This document shows, piece by piece, positions 16,103 to 25,707 of a DNA stretch of 64,000 nt. The stretch spans positions 1,820,229-1,884,228 of the forward strand of contig NZ_AP026764.1 in the NCBI RefSeq assembly GCF_026000435.1, read 5' to 3'. Within the stretch, counting starts at the first letter, position 1, and every line of letters begins with the position of its first letter. The notes beneath the pieces were generated by a model. It worked only from the letters and a program-made list of their open reading frames with translations. It searched no databases and was not told the DNA's origin. The stretch is from Vibrio sp. STUT-A11 (GTDB lineage Bacteria > Pseudomonadota > Gammaproteobacteria > Enterobacterales > Vibrionaceae). The position numbers were made by a program, and so were the translations under genes.

Positions 16103-18025
16103 ATGTTGAATCATGTATTTTCACCGATCTCTATCGGTAATATGGTGGTAAAAAACCGACTTGTTGTGCCTCCTATGGTTTCCAATTACGCTAACGAGGA
16201 CGGAACTTGTACCGAGCAGTTTATTAGCTATCACGAAGAAAAAGCCAAAGGTGGCTGGGGCTTGATTATTGTAGAAGACTACAAAATTAACCCTGAAGCA
16301 GGCGGTTTTGTGAAACTGCCAGGCCTATGGGATGACTCTCAAATCGAAAGCCACAAACAGCTGACTGAGCGTGTCCACCAGCATGGCGCTAAAATCGCGG
16401 CGCAAATTTATCATGCGGGACGTGAAACCAGTGCAGAAATCACCGGTGTTCAGCCTGTCGCTCCTTCAGCTATCCCCGACCCTGTCGTCAACGCCATGCC
16501 GCGTGAATTGTCTGTCGAGGAAATTCAACAGCTGGTTGAACAGTTTGGTGATACCGCTCTACGTGCAAAAAAAGCTGGTTTTGATGCGGTCGAAATTCAT
16601 GGTGCACATGGTTACCTGGTGAACCAGTTTATGTCGCCGTTTTCCAACAAACGCATCGACCAATACGGCGGCACCATTCTCAATCGTGCTCGTTTCGCGC
16701 TCGAAATCATCGCCAATATCAGATCCAAAGTTGGCTCGGATTTCCCGCTTATCTACCGCATGTCGGTAAACGAGTTTGTCGAAGGTGGTTTAACAACCGA
16801 AGACAGTAAAGTCATCTCCATGCTACTCGAAAACGCAGGAATTGATCTTATTCACGCTTCTAACGGTGTCTATGCCAGCACGGAAACCATTATACCACCA
16901 ACGGCTGTTGGTCACGCCTGGAGTGCAAATATCAGTGAAGAATTAAAGAAAGTGGTGTCGATTCCTGTTATTGCGGTAGGTCGAATTAATGACCCGTTAA
17001 TCGCAGAATCGGTATTACGCTCTAAGCAAGCTGATATGATCTCTATGGGTCGCGGGTCATTGGCGGATCCACATCTGCCAAACAAAGCCCAAGCAGGTCA
17101 ATTTGATGACATTATTCGCTGCATTGGCTGCTTACAAGGCTGTATTCAGCGTAACGCGCAGCAACTGCCGATCAAATGTCTGGTTAACCCGATGACAGGT
17201 CACGAGTCGGAACGACAAATCACACCAGCATCGCGCGAGAAAAAAGTATTCATCATCGGTGGCGGTATCGCGGGGATGGAAGCCGCCATTGTTGCCGCTC
17301 AGCGCGGTCACAAGGTGGAAATTTTCGAAAAGAATAGCCGTTTAGGTGGACAGTGGGTGTTGGCAGCAATCCCACCAACAAAAGAAGAACTGGGTTCATT
17401 TACCGTTTGGCAAGTGAATCAGCTTAATAAGCTAGGGGTTATCGTTCATCTCAATACAGAGCTTACTCTGGACATGATCCGTGATAACCAACCAGATAGC
17501 GTGATTATTGCGACTGGTGCGTCACCGTTTGTGCCGAATATTCCTGGCAAGGAGCTAGGTCATGTGCTTACTGCCAACGATATACTCCAGGGTAGTGCTC
17601 AAGCAGGTAAGCGCGTTGTGGTGATTGGTGGTGGTCTGGTCGGTTCTGAAACCGCAGCACACTTAGCCAACCACGGTCATGATGTCTCTATCATTGAAAT
17701 GAACAGCGATATCTTTGTCGGTACACCATCAGCAACCAAACATTACCTGATGAAGGATTTGCAGCATCACAATGTGGCCATTCTGACTAACACGCAGGTC
17801 AAAGAGATCCATAGTGACGCTGTCGTCGTTGATAATAACGGCCAACTTCAGACACTGGCTGCTATTGATAACGTAGTGATGGCAATTGGTTCACGCCCTG
17901 TTAGTTTTTCTGTCGAAGAGCTAGAGCAGCATGTCTCCGAAATTGTCACTATTGGTGATGCGCAAAAGGTAAGAAAAGCAATGGAAGCTGTTGAGGAAGG
18001 CTACTTAGCTGGATTAACGTTGTAA
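16103..18025 (+). CDS. Old-yellow-enzyme family FMN/FAD/4Fe-4S oxidoreductase (2,4-dienoyl-CoA reductase type)
   Basis: A 640-residue three-part enzyme. Residues 1-330 form an FMN-binding TIM barrel (VVPPMVSNYA at the start; HGAHGYLVNQFMSPFSNKR near 172). A 4Fe-4S motif follows with spacing C-X2-C-X3-C-X11-C near residue 346. Residues 380-640 form an FAD/NAD domain with GGGIAGMEAA and GGGLVGSETAAH dinucleotide motifs. The layout matches FadH, trimethylamine dehydrogenase and bile-acid or flavonoid reductases, so it reduces an activated C=C bond with NAD(P)H. The stand-alone position, with no fatty-acid genes nearby and an SDR divergent to it, argues against a plain fadH role; a xenobiotic or plant-phenolic enone is possible (inference). 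Confidence 0.85.
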   Translation: MLNHVFSPISIGNMVVKNRLVVPPMVSNYANEDGTCTEQFISYHEEKAKGGWGLIIVEDYKINPEAGGFVKLPGLWDDSQIESHKQLTERVHQHGAKIAAQIYHAGRETSAEITGVQPVAPSAIPDPVVNAMPRELSVEEIQQLVEQFGDTALRAKKAGFDAVEIHGAHGYLVNQFMSPFSNKRIDQYGGTILNRARFALEIIANIRSKVGSDFPLIYRMSVNEFVEGGLTTEDSKVISMLLENAGIDLIHASNGVYASTETIIPPTAVGHAWSANISEELKKVVSIPVIAVGRINDPLIAESVLRSKQADMISMGRGSLADPHLPNKAQAGQFDDIIRCIGCLQGCIQRNAQQLPIKCLVNPMTGHESERQITPASREKKVFIIGGGIAGMEAAIVAAQRGHKVEIFEKNSRLGGQWVLAAIPPTKEELGSFTVWQVNQLNKLGVIVHLNTELTLDMIRDNQPDSVIIATGASPFVPNIPGKELGHVLTANDILQGSAQAGKRVVVIGGGLVGSETAAHLANHGHDVSIIEMNSDIFVGTPSATKHYLMKDLQHHNVAILTNTQVKEIHSDAVVVDNNGQLQTLAAIDNVVMAIGSRPVSFSVEELEQHVSEIVTIGDAQKVRKAMEAVEEGYLAGLTL

Positions 18026-18050
18026 TCTGAGTCTTACTCCCAACCTTGTA

Positions 18051-18085
18051 GTCACGGCCTTTTTTACTAAAGGCCGTGACTTTTT
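18051..18085 (+). terminator. Terminator after the flavin reductase
   Basis: Twelve-bp perfect stem GTCACGGCCTTT (18051-18062) with AAAGGCCGTGAC (18069-18080), then a run of five T. Confidence 0.88.
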
Positions 18086-18306
18086 AATGAAGTTTCTTTT
18101 GTTCACAGCCATATCAAAACAAATAGGCAAAAATAAAATAAGAATGGGTCTTTATTCTCAGCGGTGAATTGATGAGAATAGGCGGTTCAAATTTATGCAT
18201 ATGAATCTAAGTTGTGCTCGATTAAGTGTCACATCTATAAATTAGAGTCAATGCAATTTCAATGTAACGCCACCTTAAACACACCGCCTAAGAACGTGGA
18301 GACCCA

Positions 18307-19461
18307 ATGCGCCAAGCTGAAACTCAAACCATAGATCTATCCTACCTAAAAAACAAAAGGCCTTGGCCAAAACTACGTAGGTTACTCAAGGTTATTGTTG
18401 CTTTACTTGCTATTGTTGCCGCGGGTATCTACACCTATATGCTACAACCACAGTTCGCCTCCCCTCACGTGAAAGTGGATAGTTACCAAGGAAAGTACCT
18501 AGACGGAAAGTTTCACAATATTGAGGATGTTCCGGTATCAACGTCGAGCGAAGGAGCCTTGATTGGGTTCTACCGTTTTTTAACTGATCCCGTTGTCGAC
18601 GCCGTTCCGGTCACCAATTTGCCTTCAGTAAAATCAGATTTGTTTGGCCTGAATCCTCGGGATAACGTCATGATCTGGATGGGGCACTCCAGCTACTTTA
18701 TTCAACTGGACGGCATCCGCTACTTAATTGATCCGGTATTCAGTGACAATGCGTCTCCGGTTCCCTATACCAATGTGGCATTTCCTGGCAGCAATGTTTA
18801 CACCGCCGATGATATCCCAAAGGTAGATTACTTATTGATTTCTCACGATCACTGGGACCACCTCGATTACCCAACAATTAACGCACTTAAAGAAAAAATC
18901 AATCAGGTTGTGACTCCAATCGGTGTCGGCTCTTATTTCACTCAATGGGGATTCAGCCCTGATCAGATCACAGAAGGCGACTGGTATGATTCACTGCCAA
19001 CCCAAGCGGGCCGCATTCATATCCTGCCAGCACAACACTTTTCAGGCCGGTTGCTAAAACGCAACCGCACGCTTTGGGCCTCATTTGCCATCGTTTCCGG
19101 TGAGCATAAGATTTACCTTGGCGGCGACAGTGGCTATGGAGCGCATTTCAAGACTATCGCTAATGAGTTTGGCAGCTTCGACATCGCTGTACTGGAAACC
19201 GGTCAATACAACGAAAACTGGCCATTTATTCATATGATGCCAGAAGAAGTTGCTCAGGCGGCTAACGATCTTAATGCAGAGGCGTTATTACCTTCGCACA
19301 ACAGTAAATTCAAGCTGGCTAAACACGCCTGGTATGAACCGCTAGATCGCATCACTCAGGAAAGTCAGCGACAAGATTACCGCCTCATGACACCAATGAT
19401 AGGAGAAATCGTCGGTTTGGAAGATAACAACCAGACGTTTTCTCAATGGTGGAAACAGTAA
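18307..19461 (+). CDS. Membrane-anchored metallo-beta-lactamase-fold hydrolase
   Basis: A 384-residue protein. Residues about 27-47 form one hydrophobic segment after a basic N-terminus (signal anchor; a catalytic domain outside the membrane is likely). The metallo-hydrolase fold follows: SHDHWDH near residue 182 is the HxHxDH zinc motif, then a His in PAQHFSGR, Asp in GGDSGYG and a late His in LPSHNSKF. This arrangement is that of the RomA/UlaG-like and NAPE-phospholipase D-like branch. GGAG precedes the ATG. It appears monocistronic between the reductase and the AscG-like repressor. Substrate unknown; phosphodiester lipids are one family option. Confidence 0.8.
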   Translation: MRQAETQTIDLSYLKNKRPWPKLRRLLKVIVALLAIVAAGIYTYMLQPQFASPHVKVDSYQGKYLDGKFHNIEDVPVSTSSEGALIGFYRFLTDPVVDAVPVTNLPSVKSDLFGLNPRDNVMIWMGHSSYFIQLDGIRYLIDPVFSDNASPVPYTNVAFPGSNVYTADDIPKVDYLLISHDHWDHLDYPTINALKEKINQVVTPIGVGSYFTQWGFSPDQITEGDWYDSLPTQAGRIHILPAQHFSGRLLKRNRTLWASFAIVSGEHKIYLGGDSGYGAHFKTIANEFGSFDIAVLETGQYNENWPFIHMMPEEVAQAANDLNAEALLPSHNSKFKLAKHAWYEPLDRITQESQRQDYRLMTPMIGEIVGLEDNNQTFSQWWKQ

Positions 19462-19641
19462 CACCCGCCTCAATACATCAATATCGGATAACTGGGGGAC
19501 TCTTTGTTTTATTCCCCCAGCCCAAATCGTAAAAAGCGCAAAGCGCTTGATAGCAACTTGATACAAATGGAAAATTGTTTTTAAGGTCGTATTCCTTTAA
19601 ATTATCTAATAGTGACTTTTCTTGTTTGAGACTAAAACAGC

Positions 19642-20673
19642 ATGGCGACAATTCTGGATGTTTCTCGTCGGGTTGGCGTATCCAAATCCACGGTTTCCAA
19701 AGTTCTAAATGGTACTGGACGAGTATCTGAAGAAACAAAAAAAGCGGTCTTTAAGGCTGTAAAAGAGTTGGATTACCGTCCAAATATACTTGCGCGTTCG
19801 CTATCAAAACAGACGACCGACACGATCGGCCTTATTATTCCTGATGCGCATAACTCCTCGCAATATATCAATAATTTAATCGACATGACTCAGCGACTTG
19901 CGAATAAATCGGGTAAGTTTCTGATGATATCTCAAGTTGATGGCAATGATATCGAATCCAGTATTCAATCAATTCACAAATTAGTTGATCGCCGCTGTGA
20001 TGGTATTATCTATTACAAAAGCTCGCGCATTGAAGGCAGCGATATCGGTGATAAGTTAGAAAGCTTAATTGATGAGCTACCGATTCCACTGGTTGTGCTC
20101 AACCATCATCTAACCAATAAACCCGATCATTGTGTCTGGTTTGATCAGGTGGCCACCGCACGATTGGCCGTCGACTATATGATCGACCATGGTCATAAAG
20201 ACATTGCGTATATTGCAGGTAAGTATCAGCTATTAACTTCTCGTTTAAGACTACAAGGCTATCAAGAGTCACTCAAAAACGCGGGTATCGATCTCAACCC
20301 TCTTTTGATTGCCGAAGGATTCGATTGCCTATACCAAGGCGGGTATGATGCGTGCAAGAGCCTAGTAGAGCGAGACGTTTCATTTAGTGCCATCTGTTGC
20401 TTCAGCGATGCAATCGCTATCGGAGCAATAAAAGCGTTAAAAGAAAAAGGCATTGCCGTACCGGAACAGGTATCGGTCTTTGGTCTGGATAACGACGATG
20501 TCAGCAGTTTTATCGATCCCCCTCTATCGACAATCGCCATGCCAGTCGATGAGATTATCGATACAGCTGGAAGCATGCTGTTCAACTTAATGGATAATGA
20601 CACACCACCTACGTTAAAAGAATCATTAACGGGTAAGTTGATCGTGCGTGAATCTACGCAAAACTTGCTCTAG
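19642..20673 (+). CDS. ascG: LacI-family repressor, AscG-like, of the beta-glucoside locus
   Basis: A 343-residue repressor with helix-turn-helix ILDVSRRVGVSKSTVSKVLN (residues 4-23) and the sugar-binding domain of the LacI family (VFGLDNDDVSSFIDPPLSTI near residue 275). It stands at the far end of a leftward porin / 6-phospho-beta-glucosidase / EIIBC operon, which it faces convergently. Palindromes at 25373-25384 and 25571-25590 match the GAAACCGGTTTC type known for AscG in E. coli, which supports the assignment. The likely inducer is a phosphorylated or free beta-glucoside. An imperfect hairpin (19492-19520) lies in the space before the gene. Confidence 0.75.
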   Translation: MATILDVSRRVGVSKSTVSKVLNGTGRVSEETKKAVFKAVKELDYRPNILARSLSKQTTDTIGLIIPDAHNSSQYINNLIDMTQRLANKSGKFLMISQVDGNDIESSIQSIHKLVDRRCDGIIYYKSSRIEGSDIGDKLESLIDELPIPLVVLNHHLTNKPDHCVWFDQVATARLAVDYMIDHGHKDIAYIAGKYQLLTSRLRLQGYQESLKNAGIDLNPLLIAEGFDCLYQGGYDACKSLVERDVSFSAICCFSDAIAIGAIKALKEKGIAVPEQVSVFGLDNDDVSSFIDPPLSTIAMPVDEIIDTAGSMLFNLMDNDTPPTLKESLTGKLIVRESTQNLL

Positions 20674-20691
20674 CTTTGCAAGATATCAACG

Positions 20692-20718
20692 AAAAAGGCC
20701 ACACCGAACTGGTGTGGC
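20692..20718 (-). terminator. Terminator of the beta-glucoside operon
   Basis: Eight-bp stem GCCACACC (20698-20705) with GGTGTGGC (20711-20718). On the minus strand it is followed by five T. It separates the converging repressor and porin genes and may act in both directions. Confidence 0.78.
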
Positions 20719-20756
20719 AAAAGAATCAAGATAAAAAGTAGTGAATTAATGGTGTA

Positions 20757-22187
20757 TTACCACCAGATTTCAGCTTGTACGCCAAAGCTAAGCTGGTCCT
20801 TACCCCCATCGTTGAACGTAAAGTTAGAAATTTCGTTATCCAAAGACTCCATGTAGTTTGCGTAGAAGCGAATATCTGGTCTTGAACGCAGCATACTGGT
20901 CGCTACCTTAAACGTATGGAAAGCCGTGACTTTGTAGCCACTTTCAAGGTAATCCTGCCCATCAAGCTGGTTTTTCTGCTTGAAGTAACCCAGCTCAACC
21001 CCAGTTTGGTTGTATTGATCCCAGATATAAGCCGGACGAACGACAGCTCGAACACTATCCGTCTCAACATTTGCTGCGCCGCCATTGGAAACATAGGTAT
21101 AAAGATCGTCCCCGTGAGTGAGCACGAACGCATGTGCCATGCTGAACTGCTTATCAGCAAAATACATTTCACCCTGCGAGAAAAAACGTACCGCTTTCGC
21201 CCCTTTACTGTCATTCAAAACATATTCTGGGTTAGGACCATCAATACTACCAAAAGTACTCGCGATGGAGTTTGTTGCGTAGTGCAAACCATATTGATTG
21301 AAGCCACCTTCAGCAAAGTTTTGCGTCAGCATTAATACGGAACTCAACGCGTCAGAGACTTCGTAGCCAACTAACTCTTCGACTTTTGATTCGTCATTAG
21401 GCAATTGATATTTGGTATAGAAATCAAGAGTCATATTCTCAGCAACGGGTATCGCTTTAAAACGAATATCCAACGCATTGGTATTTAGCGTTTCTTTTTC
21501 TGTTCTCATCACATCATGCACAACGTTATTAATATCTACATAAGAGTGATCAATAACGCTATTACTTGCATCAAAATCTTCACGTAATAAAGAAATACCT
21601 AAGTTTGAAAAACCGAGGTCGATATTATCCAGGCCAACACCACCGCCTCCGGTCCCTTTATAACCTTTCCAGTCGAGAAGCTGAATTTCGTAATCGACCT
21701 GTTTGTGTCTTCCTACCCAAAGTGAAACGTCCGGGGCTCCCGGAATAAAACCGGTTGCATCAACATAGAGATCAGAGAATTGTAGAATACTTTGGTTATC
21801 GTAGCCAAAACCTTCCCACGCGTACTCCTGACCAACGTTACCATCAATCATGGCTACGGCTTTTACTGTGCGGTTATTTTCATTGTAAACACGGTGTGCA
21901 ACCTGCAGATCATACCAGCCCGCGAAGGTGTAACCATTACCTAAACGACCCAATGAGCCAATAGCGTATTGCTTTGGCGAACCCTGAGTACTCGTCGACC
22001 ATCCACCACGAAAATAACCTGAATACACCGTGTTTCCGTTGTCGTAATTGGTAAATTCTGGCAACGGCTTAGAGCCCATAGATTCAACTGCCATTGCATG
22101 ACCGCATAAACCTAATGTCAAAGCCGTCATGGTAAAAGCTTTAATTAGAGGGAGTTTGACCAAATATAAAGGAGTAGATGATTTCAT
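20757..22187 (-). CDS. LamB/BglH-like outer-membrane porin for beta-glucosides
   Basis: A 476-residue precursor. ATG 22187 is chosen because the N-terminus beginning MKSSTPLYLVKLP leads into a hydrophobic signal segment ending GHAMA (about residue 34); the open frame extends 28 codons further upstream without a better start. The mature protein begins with VESMGSKPLPEF and ends with the outer-membrane signature AEIWW. The segments VGRHKQVDYEIQLLDWKGYKG and GGGVGLDNIDLG occupy the place of the LamB constriction loop. It is third in the order EIIBC, phospho-beta-glucosidase, porin, as in bgl/asc clusters with BglH, so it likely brings aryl-beta-glucosides or cellobiose across the outer membrane. 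Confidence 0.82.
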   Translation of the reverse strand: MKSSTPLYLVKLPLIKAFTMTALTLGLCGHAMAVESMGSKPLPEFTNYDNGNTVYSGYFRGGWSTSTQGSPKQYAIGSLGRLGNGYTFAGWYDLQVAHRVYNENNRTVKAVAMIDGNVGQEYAWEGFGYDNQSILQFSDLYVDATGFIPGAPDVSLWVGRHKQVDYEIQLLDWKGYKGTGGGGVGLDNIDLGFSNLGISLLREDFDASNSVIDHSYVDINNVVHDVMRTEKETLNTNALDIRFKAIPVAENMTLDFYTKYQLPNDESKVEELVGYEVSDALSSVLMLTQNFAEGGFNQYGLHYATNSIASTFGSIDGPNPEYVLNDSKGAKAVRFFSQGEMYFADKQFSMAHAFVLTHGDDLYTYVSNGGAANVETDSVRAVVRPAYIWDQYNQTGVELGYFKQKNQLDGQDYLESGYKVTAFHTFKVATSMLRSRPDIRFYANYMESLDNEISNFTFNDGGKDQLSFGVQAEIWW

Positions 22188-22377
22188 ATTATTACCACTT
22201 AATTTCACTTTATTTGGGTTGAAGGAACCCGCTCCATGCTCAGGATAAACATGGAGGGGCTCTCTCAACACTGGGGGATTAATAATTTATTGCTGCTTTA
22301 GATCAGGGAAATTAATTATTTATATCGTCCCTAATGCTTTATTTTTATTACTAAGTGTTTCTGGTATTCAATAAATA

Positions 22378-23781
22378 CTATTCAGTAGGAACCAGCTTTT
22401 CGCCTTGAGATTCAATAATCGATTTATACCAGTAAAAGCTCTTCTTCGGTTTGCGTTCTAATGTGCCGTTACCACTGTCATCACGGTCCACGTAGATAAA
22501 GCCGTAACGCTTAGCCAGCTGTGCGGTTGATGCACTAACTAAGTCAATAGGGCCCCAAGAGGTATATCCCATCACGTCAACGCCGTCTTGGATCGCTTCA
22601 CCAATTTGGTATAAGTGGTCACTGAGGTACTGAATACGGTAATCATCTTCCACGATGCCTTCTTCGTTGAGCACATCTTTCGCGCCCAGACCATTTTCTA
22701 CTACGAATAGTGGCAACTGATAACGGTCGTACAAGAAGTTCAGCAGGTAGCGCAGGCCAACTGGGTCAATCTGCCATCCCCACTCCGATGCTTTCAAGTG
22801 TGGATTTGGAACCATCTCTAGCATGTTAGCGTCCGCTTTATCAGAGATTGCCGGATCAGCACTTGCACAACCAGACATGTAGTAGCTGAATGAAACAAAG
22901 TCGATGGTTTCTTTCAAGGCTTCTTTATCTTCATCTGTAATGTCGATTTCTATACCCAGCTCTTTAAACTTACGAGTCATGTAAGTTGGGTAGTAACCAC
23001 GAGCCTGAATATCGCCAAACATCAGCCATTCGCGGTTTTGCTGTAGGGTTTTCATCACATCGTTCGGATGACAGGTATATGGATACAACACCGCACCCAA
23101 AATCATGTTGCCGATTTTCGCGTCAGGAATCATTTCATGACATGCTTTCACCGCTTTCGCACTCGCTACAAGTTGGTGGTGGATCGCCTGATAACGGGTT
23201 TGCTCATCAATTTCGCGCGGAAGACCAGCACCGGTAAAAGGTTGGTGAAGCGTTACATTGATCTCGTTGAATGTAAGCCAATGTTTTACACGATGACCAT
23301 AGCGTGCAAATACCGTACGTGCATACTTTTCAAACATTGGAATGACGTCACGGCTTGCCCAGCCTTGATATTCTTTAGCCAAATGGAAAGGCATTTCGTA
23401 ATGCGACAAGGTCAACAATGGAGTGATGCCGTGTTCTTCCAACTCGTCAAGTAACTTGTCGTAATGTGCCAGACCCGCTTCGTTTGGTTCCGCATCATCA
23501 CCATTAGGGAAAATACGTGTCCAGGCAATCGAAAGGCGCAATGTCGTGAAGCCCATTTCTGCAAACATCGCGATATCTTCCGGATAGCGGTTGTAAAAGT
23601 CGATAGCGACATCCTTGATGTTAAAGTCTCCATCAACCCTTTCTACTGGGTCACCAAATGCGCCTTTAGGTTGAACGTCTGAGGTTGATAACCCCTTACC
23701 ATCAGTAACGTGAGACCCTTCAACTTGGTTTGCAGCAACCGCGCCGCCCCATAAAAAAGAATCTGGAAAACGAAAACTCAT
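22378..23781 (-). CDS. ascB: 6-phospho-beta-glucosidase (GH1)
   Basis: A 467-residue family-1 glycosidase that cleaves phosphorylated beta-glucosides (for example salicin-6-P, arbutin-6-P, cellobiose-6-P) in the cytoplasm. The N-terminal FLWGGAVAANQVEG is the family signature; the acid/base is Glu173 in TFNEI, and the nucleophile is Glu362 in VENGLG. Near the C-terminus, SASTAQLAKRYGFIYVD matches the phosphate-recognition region of the 6-phospho subgroup (BglA/AscB/BglB). It follows the EIIBC gene after a 150-bp space that contains a hairpin. The ascB symbol is by analogy of locus layout; bglB/bglA naming would fit equally. Confidence 0.88.
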   Translation of the reverse strand: MSFRFPDSFLWGGAVAANQVEGSHVTDGKGLSTSDVQPKGAFGDPVERVDGDFNIKDVAIDFYNRYPEDIAMFAEMGFTTLRLSIAWTRIFPNGDDAEPNEAGLAHYDKLLDELEEHGITPLLTLSHYEMPFHLAKEYQGWASRDVIPMFEKYARTVFARYGHRVKHWLTFNEINVTLHQPFTGAGLPREIDEQTRYQAIHHQLVASAKAVKACHEMIPDAKIGNMILGAVLYPYTCHPNDVMKTLQQNREWLMFGDIQARGYYPTYMTRKFKELGIEIDITDEDKEALKETIDFVSFSYYMSGCASADPAISDKADANMLEMVPNPHLKASEWGWQIDPVGLRYLLNFLYDRYQLPLFVVENGLGAKDVLNEEGIVEDDYRIQYLSDHLYQIGEAIQDGVDVMGYTSWGPIDLVSASTAQLAKRYGFIYVDRDDSGNGTLERKPKKSFYWYKSIIESQGEKLVPTE

Positions 23782-23853
23782 AACGATCTCTCTCTCATTG
23801 TTTTGTTATAAAAATCAGTGATTAGCGCTTACTTCGCTCGTCACCTGTTTAAG

Positions 23854-23900
23854 GCAGCGAGGCCGATACAATGACCTCGGTAAGTCGATTACCTCGCTGC
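23854..23900 (-). other. Intercistronic inverted repeat between EIIBC and phospho-beta-glucosidase
   Basis: GCAGCGAGG (23854-23862) pairs perfectly with CCTCGCTGC (23892-23900); an inner GAGG/CCTC can also pair. There is no T-run, so it is more likely an mRNA-stability or processing element than a terminator. Confidence 0.5.
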
Positions 23901-23927
23901 GCGAAAATAATTGTGTTGGATTTAGTT

Positions 23928-25307
23928 TCAGGCTTTTGCTGTGGCTGCACTCGTGCCGTTCTGCTTTTCTGGATTTAGAAGCAGTGTGCCGATAAACGAC
24001 AAGCCGAATCCGATTGAAATACCGATGACATAAGGGATTACAGGCTCAAATAAAGGAATACCTGGAATACTGTGGAATGCAAAACCAACCATTTTCACTT
24101 TCATCGTTGCTTCAAATGCCCCACCAATAGCCCCAGCTAACATCACCACTGGAATCGTTTTTCTAAAACGCATGATTAAGCCGTAAATGACAGGTTCTGT
24201 GACGCCAGCAAGGAAGCCTGACATCGCAGCCGGACCAGCAATCGCTTTGATATTTTGGTCTTTCGAGCGTAACCAGAATGCAGCTGCAACACCGATTTGA
24301 GCGAATGTACAAGGTGCCCACATTGCAGCAATCGGGGAACCGCCCAAGCCAATGTTAGCGATAATGATCGGTACGATGCCCCAGTGCAGGCCAAAGATCA
24401 CAAGAAACATCATCGAGCCACCGACTACCGCACCAGTCAGAATACTACTGTGATTGATTAGCCAGTTGAGTCCATCAGCAATCCAGTTGCCCAGATACAC
24501 TCCGAAAGGACCGAAAATAATCATGGTCAGAGGGACGACAATAAGCAAACTTAACATCGGCACCATGAATAGTTGAATACTGTTCGGGCAGACTTTTTTT
24601 AGATATTTATCAACCAAAGCCAGCATCGCTATGGCGATAAAAATCGGAAACACGCTAGAAGAGTAATTAATTGCAATTACAGGGATTCCAAAGAAATCAG
24701 CCGAGCCGCCGTCAATTAAGCCGGTGAAATTAGGCTCTAATAATGAAGCGCCTATCACTCCACCAACATAACCATTAGCTCCCAACTTTACCGCCGCTGA
24801 AATACCTAAAAGGATCGGTAGAAAATAGAAAACGGCATTTGCTGCGGCAGATAGAATCAAATAAGTAGATTCGGTTTTGTCCAGCATATTAAACATCACT
24901 AGAACGGCAATTAGCGCTTTTAGCATACCTGCGCCAGCAAGTGCTCCAATCAACGGAGACAAACTTCCGGAAATAACCTCAAAAACTCTACTTACCAGCC
25001 CAACTTTTTGCTTTGGCGCATTAGTAGAAGCTGTGTTTGATGACTCTGTCTGATTTGAACTTCCTGATAACAGCTCTTGCAGAGCCGCATGTACATGAGA
25101 CACTTGATTACCGATGATCACTTGAAACTGACCACCACTTTCAACAACACTCAGTACCCCTTCCAGGTTTTGAATGTCATCTTTTTTAGCTCGAGAATTA
25201 TCGTTCAAAGTAAAACGTAAACGGGTTGCACAATGAGTCAATGCATCCACATTTTCTTTTTCACCAATAAGGTGTAGCAGGTTTTTAGCAAGGTTTGAGT
25301 AGTTCAC
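23928..25307 (-). CDS. ascF: PTS EIIBC for beta-glucosides (AscF-like)
   Basis: A 459-residue permease. Residues about 1-85 are the EIIB domain with the phosphorylated Cys26 in HCATRLRFTLND. Residues about 105-450 are the glucose/beta-glucoside EIIC with the GVTEPVIYGL motif near 370. There is no EIIA domain, so it should use the glucose EIIA (Crr), as AscF does. The start is GTG at 25307 with GGGGTAA upstream. It is first in the operon with the phospho-beta-glucosidase and porin. Its promoter region carries two repressor palindromes and a CRP-like site, giving substrate-specific repression plus catabolite control. Confidence 0.88.
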   Translation of the reverse strand: MNYSNLAKNLLHLIGEKENVDALTHCATRLRFTLNDNSRAKKDDIQNLEGVLSVVESGGQFQVIIGNQVSHVHAALQELLSGSSNQTESSNTASTNAPKQKVGLVSRVFEVISGSLSPLIGALAGAGMLKALIAVLVMFNMLDKTESTYLILSAAANAVFYFLPILLGISAAVKLGANGYVGGVIGASLLEPNFTGLIDGGSADFFGIPVIAINYSSSVFPIFIAIAMLALVDKYLKKVCPNSIQLFMVPMLSLLIVVPLTMIIFGPFGVYLGNWIADGLNWLINHSSILTGAVVGGSMMFLVIFGLHWGIVPIIIANIGLGGSPIAAMWAPCTFAQIGVAAAFWLRSKDQNIKAIAGPAAMSGFLAGVTEPVIYGLIMRFRKTIPVVMLAGAIGGAFEATMKVKMVGFAFHSIPGIPLFEPVIPYVIGISIGFGLSFIGTLLLNPEKQNGTSAATAKA

Positions 25308-25372
25308 TTCATTACCCCAATATCGTTAGTTTTATAAAAAGTAGGAGCTCCTTTGATGAGTAAACTAACCGA

Positions 25373-25384
25373 GAAACCGGTTTC
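25373..25384. promoter_or_regulatory. AscG-type operator O1
   Basis: GAAACCGGTTTC is a perfect 12-bp palindrome, 66 bp before the EIIBC start. It is the sequence type bound by AscG in E. coli (established knowledge). Confidence 0.75.
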
Positions 25385-25407
25385 CCAAAAGTGGCTAATT
25401 AATAATT

Positions 25408-25423
25408 CGTGACGACTTTCACA
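25408..25423. promoter_or_regulatory. CRP-like site of the EIIBC promoter
   Basis: CGTGA-N6-TCACA matches the TGTGA-N6-TCACA consensus at all but the first base. It lies between the two repressor palindromes, where an activator of the beta-glucoside operon would be expected. Confidence 0.55.
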
Positions 25424-25570
25424 CACTATTTTATAAGCAAAGAGAATACAAAGAATTAGATATCGCCGAGGATTACCACACCTAAAAAATACACTAATCG
25501 TTAAATAACAACAATTTATAATAACAATAGTATTAATATAATGTTATTTTGACGAACAACAAAAACCAAA

Positions 25571-25590
25571 CAAAGGAAATCGGTTTCCTT
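25571..25590. promoter_or_regulatory. AscG-type operator O2
   Basis: AAAGGAAATCGGTTTCCTTT is a 20-bp palindrome with one mismatched pair, 198 bp upstream of O1; a further half-site (AGAAATCGG) lies near 25624. Two distant operators suggest DNA looping by the repressor. Apart from these sites and the LysR terminator, the 400-bp gap 25308-25707 shows no gene. Confidence 0.68.
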
Positions 25591-25644
25591 TAGATTAATA
25601 TATTGATTTAGTTAATAAAAAATAGAAATCGGAATAAAGGAAGG

Positions 25645-25675
25645 AGAAAAAGGGCTTTACACAGACCCTTTTTCT
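25645..25675 (-). terminator. Terminator after the LysR gene
   Basis: Perfect 10-bp stem AGAAAAAGGG (25645-25654) with CCCTTTTTCT (25666-25675). On the minus strand the T-rich arm ends the LysR transcript. Confidence 0.7.
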
Positions 25676-25707
25676 AAAGGGAGGGGACGCTTTGGATTGA
25701 TTTAGAG

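Noticed and set aside
19492..19520. Hairpin CTGGGGGA / TCCCCCAG after the metallo-hydrolase gene as a terminator
   Set aside because: No T-run follows on either strand; it is listed only as a hairpin in the AscG entry.
22986..23682. Several plus-strand open frames opposite the phospho-beta-glucosidase
   Set aside because: Mirror frames of a conserved enzyme, no starts with ribosome sites.
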